From contig NC_037686.1 in NCBI RefSeq assembly GCF_003255815.1, positions 59,344,370 through 59,408,369 of the forward strand: a stretch of 64,000 bases of DNA. The letters run 5' to 3'. This document shows positions 29,501-41,500 of this stretch, one piece after another; the first letter of the stretch is position 1, and every line of letters starts with the position of its first letter. The DNA is from Theropithecus gelada. Lineage: Eukaryota > Chordata > Mammalia > Primates > Cercopithecidae. The translations under genes and the position numbers were made by a program. The notes beneath the pieces were generated by a model. That model worked only from the letters and a program-made list of their open reading frames with translations, was not told the origin of the DNA and searched no databases.

Positions 29501-32500
29501 CGCAGAACAATTTTATCACCCTCCTTTCCTTTGTTGTATCTTTTTAGATTAGGTACCACAGGCTTTGTTTATTTTTGTTTGTTTATTTTTTAAAAATCCA
29601 TTCACCTCTTGAAGGACATTTGAGTCAATTCCAGTGTTTGGAGGTCATGTATAAAGCTGCCATAAATGCCTGCATACAGGTTTTCATGTCAGAATAAGTG
29701 AGTATGTTTTCTAGGCCTCCTGCAACAAAACACCACAAGCTGGGTGGCTGAAAACAATAAATTTAACTCTGTGAGAGTTATCAAAATCAAAGCATCAACA
29801 GGGTCATGCTTCCTCTGAAGCCTGTAGGGGTGAATCCTTCCATCTCGTTTCTAGCTTCCAGTGATTTCTGGCAGTCCTTGCTATTCTTCCGCTTGTAGAT
29901 GCATTGCTCTGATCTCTGCTTCGGTTGTCACATGGCAGTCCTCTCCCAGTGTCTACCTTCTTATAGCGACACCAGTCATTTTGGATTAAAAACGTACCTG
30001 CTCAGGTATGACCTTATCTTAACTATTTACCTCCAAAATCACTCGATTTCTTAACAAGGCCACATTCGAGTGTACTGGATGTTAGGACTCAACTTGCATC
30101 TTTAGGACACAACTCAACCCAAAACACACAGTTTCCTTTTTTCCTGGGTAAATGATTGGGAGTAGGATTGCTGGGTGTTATTCAGTATATGTTTAATTTA
30201 TAATAATCTTGTATCTTTCTACCTTGATAAACTCACTTATTACTGGGCATTTTTGTGAATTTTATGGAATTATCTAGACAATAATCAAGCCATCTGCAAA
30301 TAAAGAAAACGACATTATTTCTCTCCAGCTTGTATGTTTTTATTTCTTTTTCTCACTTATTGCATGGCCAGGACTTCCAATATTATAGATTTGGACTGGT
30401 GAAAGAATACATTGCTACCTTGTTTCCAATCTTAAGGAAAAAGCGCATAATATTCCACAATTGAGTATAATATTAGCAGCATTCTTTTGTAGATACTCTG
30501 TATCTGTTTAAGAATCTTCCCTTCTATTCATATTGTGCTGATAGTTTTTACAATAAATTAATTTTGAATATTGTCAAATGTTTTTTTGTCTATTGAGATG
30601 ATATATGACTTTTCTTTTTTAATCTGTCAATATGGTAATTTACATGAAAATATTTTAAAATATGGACGCATCCTTGTATTCCTGGGTGCACTCCAGTTGA
30701 TAGGGATATACTTTCCTTTTCACAAATAGCTGGAGTTACAATTATTTGTAAATAATTTTTATATTTGTTTATGAGGGATCTTGATCTGTAGTTTTCTTTG
30801 CTTGTAACATATGGTAGAATTTATCAGTGGCATCAATTTTTACTAGAACTGTTCTTTGTTTTTGTGAAGGTTTTTAACTGACTTTTTGGTGATATATATA
30901 TATGCTTGTGTGTACGCATGTGTATGTGTACATATTTATGTGGTTGTATATATATGGTTGTTTGTAAATATATGTGTGTGTGTATGCTAAGGTTATTTAT
31001 CTTTTAATATAAATTTAGTGGATTCTCTCAAGAACTTCATCTAAATGTATAGGCATAGAATTGTTCAAAGTAGCCCTATAATCTTTTTAATGTCTGTGGG
31101 ATCAGTATGTGTGCTCCATTTTTCACTTCTGATAATAGTAATTTTTGTCTTCTCTTTCTCTGTTTGTCCCTTGGTCTTTCTCGATAGAGATTAATAAACT
31201 TTAGCAATATTTTGAAAGAATCTGCTATTGGTTTCATTATATTACTCCACTGCTTTCAATTTCACTGCTTGTGATCTCATCTTTTTATTTCTTTTTTTTT
31301 CTGTTTGCTTTGGGTTTTATTTGCTCTTTTTTTTTTTTTTTAACAGGAAAGAATACGCTATCTTTCTCATACTTACAAAATATTTCAAAATTTGACTTTA
31401 GGCTTAATTTAAAAGGAAACTTCAATAATGTCCAAAAAGTGAATCATACCCATTGATAGGAAAAGAGTAATCCCTGTATCTGAAGTCCAAATGAGTTAGG
31501 CAATTTTTAGTCATCACAGACAGCTATTAAAAATTACCATAGACTGGGCAGCTTATAAACAACTGATATTTATTTGTCACATTTCTAGAGGCTGGAAGTA
31601 TGAGATTATGATGCCAGCATGATTGGCTTCTGACAAGAGCCCTCTTTCAGTTGCAGACTGCTGACTTCTGTGTCCTTACAGGCAGAGAGAGGCTGAGAGA
31701 GCTATCTGGGTTCCCCTTTGTAAGGGCACTAATCCCATTCATTAGGGCTCTACTCGTATGACTTGATGCCTATAGGACCCACCTTCTTGTACCCACCTAA
31801 TACAATTTCATTGAGATTTAGGATTTCAAATATGGGACCCACCTTCTAATACCATTTCATTGGTGTTTCAGATTTCAAATATGAATTTTGAGGGACATAA
31901 ACATTTAGTCCTCTGAAATAATACATAGTCTTAGTGATAAAATTAAAAAAATTAAGAATAATTTCTTATGAAGTTCTTAATAATTTTATGGTAGAAATTT
32001 TATTATAGATTGTTTGGGCTCCTCTAATTTTTACCACACTAGGCTCCTTAAAACAATTCTATCATCTCACTTTCAAATCTAAATATCACATTTCCCATCA
32101 TTTCTGTGCCCCATTTGTTTTTAAATTGACATATGGTTAGTTACTATAATTCATATAAAGGTAGATCTTGCTTCTCAAGCTTTTACGACCTCAACTACAG
32201 CAATAATATTTTGTTAAACCAGTTTATTTTTCCCACCCAAGACTTGATGAAACTGAGTTTGGGAATTTCCATCCTTTACAGAAACAGCAGGTGATTCTTA
32301 CTCAGTAGGAAAAACTAATATGAGTTTAATGAATTGGGGCTAATTTACTATGTTTAATATGTGTTAGTGTTTCTCCCAAAACAAAGAAACATCCCTAAGG
32401 CTAAAATACAGTGTCCTAATATTTCTTCTGGTTTTCATAGCTCTTACCATGCAGTGAGTATTAAAGAAGAGATATTATCAAATTAAAACTCAAATTGAAA

Positions 32501-35500
32501 TCATTTTGCATTTTATGTTCAAACATTTTGGGGATCTTTTGCTTACAAAGAAAAAAGGAAATACAGAAACCCAAAAAGAAGGCCTCCTGAAATGTGCTGA
32601 AGTGGGTATTTTCATATGCATCTGATTTTGTTTTTATGATGTATTTTGAATGTTTGTTAAATCAAGCTATATCATATGGAAAAAATATCAACAATATCAA
32701 CAACAAAAACTGCTGTATCCTCAGTGATCCTAACATATGTACAAAAAGCAATATTTACAGCCACTTTTAAATGAAAAAACATCTGTGAAATCATTAAAAT
32801 GTATTTTTTAATGGATACAAGTCATTTTAAAAAGTAATAATTGCCAGTATAAAAGTGAAAATCATTAGCTAAAATATTTTCATACTGAAGTAGGTAGACA
32901 CCAATGGTGATACTATAAAATACAAAACCTCTTAAGATTTGGTTGCACCTTATGTTTTTCTTCATATATATGTAGCATTTTCACATGTAGTAAGCATGCA
33001 GTTCTTCACGGTGTATTATTGTGCTTTAAAATATATGCAATGTTATTATCTATGCATCTCAAGCATGATAAATTATAGTTTATTCACTTGTATTCCTAAA
33101 ATTGTTTTCAATACTTTATTATTATAAATGATAACATATTGAATATCTTAATCATCAAAGCATTTTTTAACATTCCATATTATTTAGTGTTCCCTGAAGA
33201 AAAATGAATAGGTATATAGATATATTTTTTAAATAATTGATATGCACTTATACAATTACTAAAATATCTATGACTAATTAAGAACTATATATGCATATCA
33301 GAAGGCAACATTTTATGAAATGAACTATAATAGAAAAGTGGGAACATTTCTTGGTATCAAAAATTAAATTGAGCTTTTTCATTGAGCTACTGCAAGACCT
33401 TCACAGAGCCAAGCAGTAGCCGGCATCTTAATTAACACATGAAGGTTTATGGAAAATAGATGAATAAGGAAAGGTGTTGGAAAAATAATTATGTAACAAG
33501 TTTTGTTTTTTTATGCCCAACCAGACTATACCTCAAATACTAAAACAAACAAACACACAAAAAATAAAACAAAGGAAAATAAATTATAACATAGTAACTG
33601 AAAATAACAGACTATTTTAATAGGTGGCAAATAGTCGTTTAATTGTAATACAAGAATAGATTTCTAACCCTTTGAACTCCTTTAAGTGGTATCCTGTAAA
33701 ACACAGGTTCCCAACTCCCAGGCCATGAACTGCTACCTGTCCTTGGCCTGTCGGGAATCTGGCTGCACAGCACGAGGTGAGGGCAGGCGAGCCAGCCTTA
33801 CTGTCTGAGCTCCCCCTCCTCTCATATTAGGGGCAGCATTAGATTGTCATGGGAGCATAAACCCTGCTGTGAACTGTGTATGTGATGGATCTAGGTACAG
33901 AGCTCCTTATGAGAATCTAAGGCCAGATAATCTGAGGCAGAACAGTTTTATTCTGAAATCATTCCCCTTCACCCCACCAACCATGGAAAAATTGTCTTCC
34001 ACTGAACTGGTTCCTAGTGGCAGAAAGCTTGAGGACCACTGCTATAAAAGTTTTCCCAATTTCTGAATATCATTTCAAGTAAATAGTATTTAAATAAGCC
34101 ACTTGTTGTTGTTGTTGTTGTTGTTGTTGTTGAGACGGAGTGTCACTCTGTCGCCCAGGCTGGAGTGCAGTGGCGCGATCTCCGCTCACTGCAAGCTCCG
34201 CCTCCCGGGTTCCCGCCATTCTCCTGCCTCAGCCTCCCGAGTAGCTGGGACTACAGGCGCCACCACCACGCCCGGCTAATTTTTTTATATTTTTAGTAGA
34301 GATGGGGTTTCACCGTGTTAGCCAGGATGGTCTCGATCTCCCGACCTTGTGATCCGCCCGCCTCGGCCTCCCAAAGTGCTGGGTTACAGGTGTGAACCAC
34401 CGCCCCCAGCCTTAAATAGGCCACATTTTGATCAGCTTTGTTTCAGCTCTAATTGGGGATTAAAAAAAAAAAAAATTTTTTTCCTCTTATCTACTTTCCC
34501 CAATTAAGAGGGAATTATAATGCACTGAATTTTAATTGGTAATTGCCTCTTTCTTGTACGTGTTTGAAATCACCAATTTTACTGCACCTTAACTGACATT
34601 GCGGTTCCCTATTTTATTTAAATTGTTACAAATTAAGTACGACATACAGAAATGTAGATACAGATATAACCTTGTTTAAATTTGCATGCAGGCTAGGCGC
34701 GGTGGCTCACACCTGTAATGCCACCATTTTGGGGGGCAAAGGCGGGTGGATCACAAAGTCAGGAGTTGGAGACCAGCCTGGACAATAGGATGAAACCATG
34801 TCTCTACTAAAAATACAAAAATTAGCCGGGCGTGGTGGTGCATGCCTGTAGTCCCAGCCACTAGGAAGGCTGAGGCAGAAGAATCGCTTGAATCTGGGAA
34901 GCAGAGGTGGCAGTGAACCGAGATTGCACCACTGCACTCCAGCCTAGACAACAGAGTGAGACTCCCTCTTAATAAAAATAAATAAATAAAAAAAGAAAGC
35001 AATTTTATTTTTAATCTAATTTATATTTACTTATTTATTAATGCAAAACTGACCTTACAGACATACCTGATAGGAGATTTCCTATTGTCTGGGTCTGTGG
35101 CAGACACCACGCCTACAAATGATCCTTGTGGGGTTTCTTCAAAAATTTCAAATATGTAATACGGAAGGAGGAAAAGAGGAGGCTCATCAACATCTTCCAC
35201 CTGGATCTTAATGAAAGTGGTGGAAGCTTCAGTGTGGTATTTCATGAGCTGCTCATCAACATGATGGTTTTTAACTTTTGCTCTAATACCATAGTGGTTC
35301 TGGTGCTCAAAATTCACTTTCTGCAAAGAAATACAGTGTACACAGAAGAAATGGCTTTAATAACCCAAGATACTACTTAGAAAAAAAGTTTTACCTGTTA
35401 AAGTAAGTCTCAGTGGCCTTTCAGTTAGATTTTTCTTTTTATGTACGTGGATCTCTCTGATATAATTGTTAATCAGGCATAACACATCTGTGTGTATATT

Positions 35501-38484
35501 GTCAGTTACCTATTTTAGTTTGGAGATAACATTATACTTTTGAGGGCATAAACATCTAATGAAACTGAGAATTAATTTCCTAGTATTTAAGATATTTTCC
35601 AAAAAGTTTTCTTTTAATGGAATTAAAACAGTGTTCTGCATATAATTCAAAAAGCTCTGTAATAACTATATCATCTCTAAAATCCTTTTCTCCATAAAAT
35701 AGAAATTACAGGTTCTCATTTCAATTATTTAATGAGTTAAAAATTAACCAGTTACACAAAATAGGATATGTTTTAATTTTGCATTATTCTGCAAGGCAAA
35801 TAATTTTAACATGTCTACCTTTTTTAATATAACTATTCCTTCTTGAGTTTCATGATTAGTAATAATGTCAAATGTCTGTGAATCATCCTCTTCAATGCTG
35901 TAATCCATTTCTGCATTCTCTCCTATGTCATTATCATATGCCATGATTGTTCCTATAGAAGTCCCAGTGGGTGCAGATTCAGAGACCGTCAGGCGGTATA
36001 AACCTTTAAAAACAAAATTTGAGATATTTTGGATAAATACTTAACATGGAAAACTTGCAATTATAGCATTCTTTATTTATGGTCTCTAGGGAATCCCATA
36101 CCTACCTTTCCCAGTTACTTGTTCTTAATCTTTTTTTCTTTCTCTTTTTTCTTTTTATTCCTTCCTTCCTTCCTTCCTTCCTTCCCTCTTTCCTTCCTTC
36201 CTTCCTTCCCTCCTTCCTTCTACCTTCCTCTCTCTCTGCCCCCATATATAGTCTCTTTCCCTTTTTTTTTGAAATATAAATACTTTCTAATATCTCATTT
36301 GAGCATCTATCATCATCTCTCAAATATATCTTAGGAAAGTCTATCACCAATATTACTTCTATTTACATGCGTGTCACCTCAGTGTTCATGTTTTATTTTT
36401 TATTGTAACCTTCAATCATACTAAATTAAATTCGACAGAAATAACTTTCAATTTTACTCTAACATTCGTGATACCTGAAGTTACTGAATGAATATACATG
36501 TGGAATAAAGGTGGGAGAGTCTGCATGCAAATAGCTGAGTTCCAAGAAAAACAGTTTGATTCTGAGAGCTTCTGAGGGTCTGAGCCTGCATTACATTAGC
36601 TATAGAGGAAATGCAAGGAAATACAGATTGAAAAGAGTTGGTAAATGAATGTAATAGAAAAAATATTTTGTAGTCAAAGATGACCTAGTTGATTTGGTCC
36701 TGAGAAAATAATTGCAGATGTATTTTAAAAACATAAATATAACTATAAATTGCTGGGATTTTTTTTTATTTTTCAGGAGAAACTTGAATAAAACTGATAT
36801 AGAACTACACTATTTTTAAATTATTATTTGCAATTGCATTTTCATCCATGTCAATATATGACATTATTCGTGTCAAGCGGCATCAGCAAACATGCAATAT
36901 TTTAAAAAATGAAACTCCTTAGAATTCTAAAAAAGATGCACATATAATAAAATTCTTCTTTAAAGGGATTCCTATTTCATTTAGAAGCATGGAGGAGGCA
37001 GTCACTTCAAAGACTGCATTTGAGACTTTAATTTTTAAGTGGGATAAACGTTATTTTTAAAGTGCTAATACTTTACTACTTTTTTAGAGCAGATGTTGAA
37101 GATTGACTATGTAGTAGTGCTTTTTACATTATAGAAAAATTAAAAGAATTGTCTATGCTATTGGAAAATTAAAAATCACTAAGACATTAATCTGCAGAAA
37201 ACAATACATTGCCATGAACGTGAAAGCGAATGTTTAAAACTTAAATGTTATTGAGCTGATATTAAACTATTGGCCTTCAAAATGAAAAAGAACTGAAGTA
37301 TTTTCCTCAGTCAATATTTTGTCTATACAATTTTCCATACTTTCAAAAATTATTTTTTTGAACACAATTTTTACAAGGCCCTGTCCTAGAGGCTGGGGCT
37401 AGAACAGGTGACTATATATATATATATATAAATAAAAAGCTGCCACCATCAGCTCATATTTTTGATGATAAAACAGACAATAAATAAGAGCTACTGGTAT
37501 ATATGAAGGTAGTATTCTGGTGGAATAGTTTAAAATTAATGATAAGGTGTAAAGTATTCACTGTAGATTTGACTTTTGGATAAGAATTGAAGAAAGGAAA
37601 TGAATATCTGGGGAAAAATAATTTCAAGAAGAGGAAAAGCCAGCGAGTCTGGAGTGTTCTGGGAAAAGAGAGGAGGACAGTTGCCTGGTGTTGGCTTCTT
37701 AGTAAGCAAAGGGGCAGATAGAAACACTAAGGTTTCAAGAGGTAATGAGACAAGACTGGACAATGGCAGATTACTTCAGACCATTAGGACTATTTAGGTG
37801 ATATTCAACCTAAGGACTTTTACATCTGTGAGGGAGATGGGAAGACCTTCAAGTGATATGATCAGATGTGCATTTTAACAAGATTATAAAGCTGTGATGA
37901 AAATAAACTAAAGGAGAACAATGGTGTAAGCAGAGAGACTAGATGAGAGCCTATTGTACTAACAGAGACAAAGTAAGATGGTGGCATGAGCCAAGGTGCT
38001 AGAGATGTAGTTGGTGAGAAGTGTTCATGTTTTGGATATTTTCTAAGGCAGAGAAAACAGCATCTGCAGATAATTAAATTTTCACTCTGAGAAAAAGAAA
38101 CATAGAAAAAGTAGCTTCAATTCTTTATGCCGGGAAGGAAGAGGGTATGTGTGTGGGTGTGTATGTGTATGTGTGCATTGTGTATATGTGCATTTGCTCA
38201 CAGAATGTTGAAAGCCAGGAGCTATCAGAATTGTGGAGGTCATCAATTCAGGCTGAGTGAAAAATTATAGTTGACTTGAATATGCCCACCATAATCTGAG
38301 TGGGATCACTAATTCTTCACAACAGTCGTGTTTATATTGAATAAGCAAGATTTTGGCTTGAAAAATATGAAACCTGGATGTTTGAGTACCTGTGATGGGA
38401 AAATCTGTAGGAAGAGGGGGTTCAGAGGAGGGGGCTGCTGGAATCAGCAGCTGGGTTAAGTGTATGTCAGGTTTTAAATGTGTA

Positions 38485-38516
<32 letters not shown>

Positions 38517-41500
38517 ATCAGGAGCTCAGTTAAGAGTATGTTAGGTTTTAAATGTGTATTATACATGTATAGTATATTTGCATTATATATTACATATGTA
38601 TATTATACGTTATATCCATGATATATAGTGAATGTATCTTATATATAAATCTATTATATATTGTTATGTTATATAGAAATATTTATACATTATATAATAT
38701 ATGATATACATTTATATGTAATACACATATATATTATATATAATACACATTTAAAAACGAACATACACTTAACTGAGCTCCTGATTCCAGCTGCCCCCTC
38801 TTCTGAAACCCTTCATATATATATATAAAATATATGAAGTTGATGAGTAGACAGATGTACTCTTGTGAAGCTCATGGGAGAAGTTCAGTCTGGAGATGTA
38901 TATTTAATACGAGCTTGTCAGTACAGAGGTGGTACGTAAAGCCATGTGTCTGGTTAAGATCATAAAGGAATGAGTATTTGACTCACAGATATTCTAAAGT
39001 TTAAAGTATATATAGAAGAAGAAAAGGCAAAGAATGACAAAACAGGGACTAGTAAGATAGAAGAAAAAGCTAATGAGAATGGACCATTAAGGTTTTCAAG
39101 GAGAGGTTGATCAATTATGTCAAATTCTTCCAATAAATCAAGTGTTATAACTGAGAATTGACATTCCATTTAGGTTATTGATAGAAATGATCAGATCAGT
39201 TTGGTCAAGTAGTGTGGATGTAGCTCAAATGGAGTAAGTTCTGAGATTTTGAGGTCATTAATTGAAAACAATAAGTATTCACAACATTTTTAAGAAATAT
39301 TATCTAATGAGAAAGGAGAAATACAAAGCATCTTTAGCTGAGTATGGAAGTGAAGGCACGAAAGTGTTTTTGTTTTGTTTTGTTTTAGGATGTGAGAAAC
39401 AAGAATAATAAGTATGTTTGGATATGACAGATATGAACCAGCAGAGGACGCTGTTAACATAAGGGAGAGGGATGTTTGAGCGATGCCTTTAATTGGGAGA
39501 GTAGAGAGTGTTGCCCACAACACTGGGTATAGGTATTGAGTATTTAAATTGAGAGGAGGGTAATGGGATTCCCACAAGGGAAAATCGTGTGGACAAGAGT
39601 AAGGAGGCCAGTATCAGATTCACCCACACTCGTATTTGAGTGAAAGTACTAAGAGTAATACCATCATCTCATATTCAGATTCGAGTAACGAAGACAATTT
39701 TAAAACATATTTTAAAATTCTAATTTGTTTAAAATATTTTAATATCAAAGTTGAGAAAAATCAGAGGGAAACTGAGAAAGGGAGTAGAAGCTTCAGGATA
39801 TTTTATCGCAACAAGTTCTTTGGGAATCTTCCTGTCTTCCAGAGTCTTCTACTTGCTATTTAATCATCATCTGCATAAAATTTAGACCAAATTTATTGAA
39901 TAAATCCAGTCACTATTTCCCACATATTATACACCAATTATTTTATAAAGTTCTGGATATTTCATATTTAACTTGACATTCTCCTCTTGCCTTCAGAGGC
40001 CACATTAATGTTGTGGACAGTCACACACATCATACATTACACTACATAGAGAGAGATGAAGGTGTAAACTCTGACCCCTTTGCCTATAGTCCATCCACAG
40101 AGGAACTGTTTTCTCAACCCAAATAACAGTGGTAATTTTTTAATATGACCAAATTTAAAATGGTGATATAGGGCAGAAATTAAAAATTGAGATTTGTGAT
40201 ATTTATTGAAAAATCAAAAGATCTGATAACCTTGCATGTGTTGGCTATCCTCAGTAGTGTATTATTTAGGTGTGGGCATTTGTGTGTGCACACACACATT
40301 AACAGTATTCTCAAGTCTGTACACTTAATGAATGGAAAATTCAGGGTTTAAAAGCAAATTTGTATGATGCCAACGTCCTGTGCTTATTCATGGACTCAAC
40401 TACCAGAAGGAAGTCAGTGAAAGTAATACTTCACTTGGGCCATTAAAAATGACATGATTTCACTTGACTTTGAGGAATGGGGGCAAGGTACAGAAAAGGA
40501 TAAGAAAAAAAGTAATCAAAAGATAGTTTTGTTTCTGTCTATAAACAACAACTAAGAAATCATGCTATGGTATAATTTTTTATTGGTTCCTTTCTTTGTT
40601 CCATGATAATTAAATTTTCTTCCTAGCATGATAATTACTTCTGCTTTCTGGAAGTGCTTATAAATGTATTTCTGTAGCTAAAACTGTATAACCTAAAAAA
40701 TAAATTTCCTAGAAAAGAAATTCCTCCAACAATTGCATAAGAAAATTTTATGAAGCATACTATGTGCTTATATTTAGCTTGTAGTAATTGCTTAAATTAT
40801 TAGAGCAGGTGTGGCCTATTCTGGCTATAAAGTAAAAAGAAATACAAAAAGTCATTTTTAAATGATTATCTATGGTTTGCAGAAGAAGGACCCCACAAAG
40901 ATATCTGTGTCCGAATTCCCCTGAACCCGTAAATATGTTACCGAAAGTGGCAAAAGGGAATTAAGGTTGCAGATGGAATTCAGGCTGCTAATTAGCTGAC
41001 CTTGAGATGGGAATATTATCCTGCTTTATCCATTCAGTCTAATCACATGAGTGCTTAAAAGTAGAAGAGGCAAATGTGTGGGTTAGAGAGTTGTCAGTGT
41101 GTGAAGTATGTGGCACTCCTTGCTGCTTCTGGGATGTGTGGGCTAAATCAAGAACCATAACGAGGCCTTCAGGAATTAAGGATGTCTCCCAACTTACAGC
41201 CATGAAGAAAACAGAGACCTTAACTCTACAAATATTGTAAACTGAATTCTGCTAACCCTTAATTAACTAGGAAGTGAATACTCCCCTAGATCCTACAGCG
41301 AGAAATGCCTCCCGGAATCCTTTGATCATAACCCAATGAAACCCATAATACATTTGTTTTAAGCCACGAAGTTTGTGGCAATTTATTACAGCAGGAATAG
41401 AAACTAACACATTATTCTTTCATTTATATTTAACTTTCAACATGAATTAGAATAATCATACCAGAACAATTGGCAAATTTATTTTATATAATTTCAGTGT

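Larger units (their letters stand above)
26148..35066 (-). other. CDH19: CDH19 intron 7
   Basis: This 8.9-kb intron contains an AT-rich simple repeat, a long decayed L1 with an MLT1 inside it, a second MLT1, a MER1B and an inverted Alu pair. I recognise nothing specific in 26160-26765, 27020-28055, 31925-33700 and 34425-34690 apart from AT-rich DNA. Confidence 0.88.
37370..39290 (+). repeat. Ancient interspersed repeat, same family as 6955-8165
   Basis: Recognisable order: 'cctagaggctggggctagaac', 'gaagaccttcaagtgatatgatc', 'gagactagatgagagcctat', 'gagatgtagttggtgagaag', 'cagtctggagatgtatattt', 'aaagccatgtgtctggttaag', 'caaggagaggttgatcaatta', 'ataactgagaattgacattcc'. This matches a long, common mammalian repeat whose library name I do not recall. 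It is interrupted by the palindrome at 38416-38812. Confidence 0.5.

Noticed and set aside
36158..36220. Possible CRISPR-like array from regular spacing
   Set aside because: It is a simple tetranucleotide repeat in a primate intron, without spacers.
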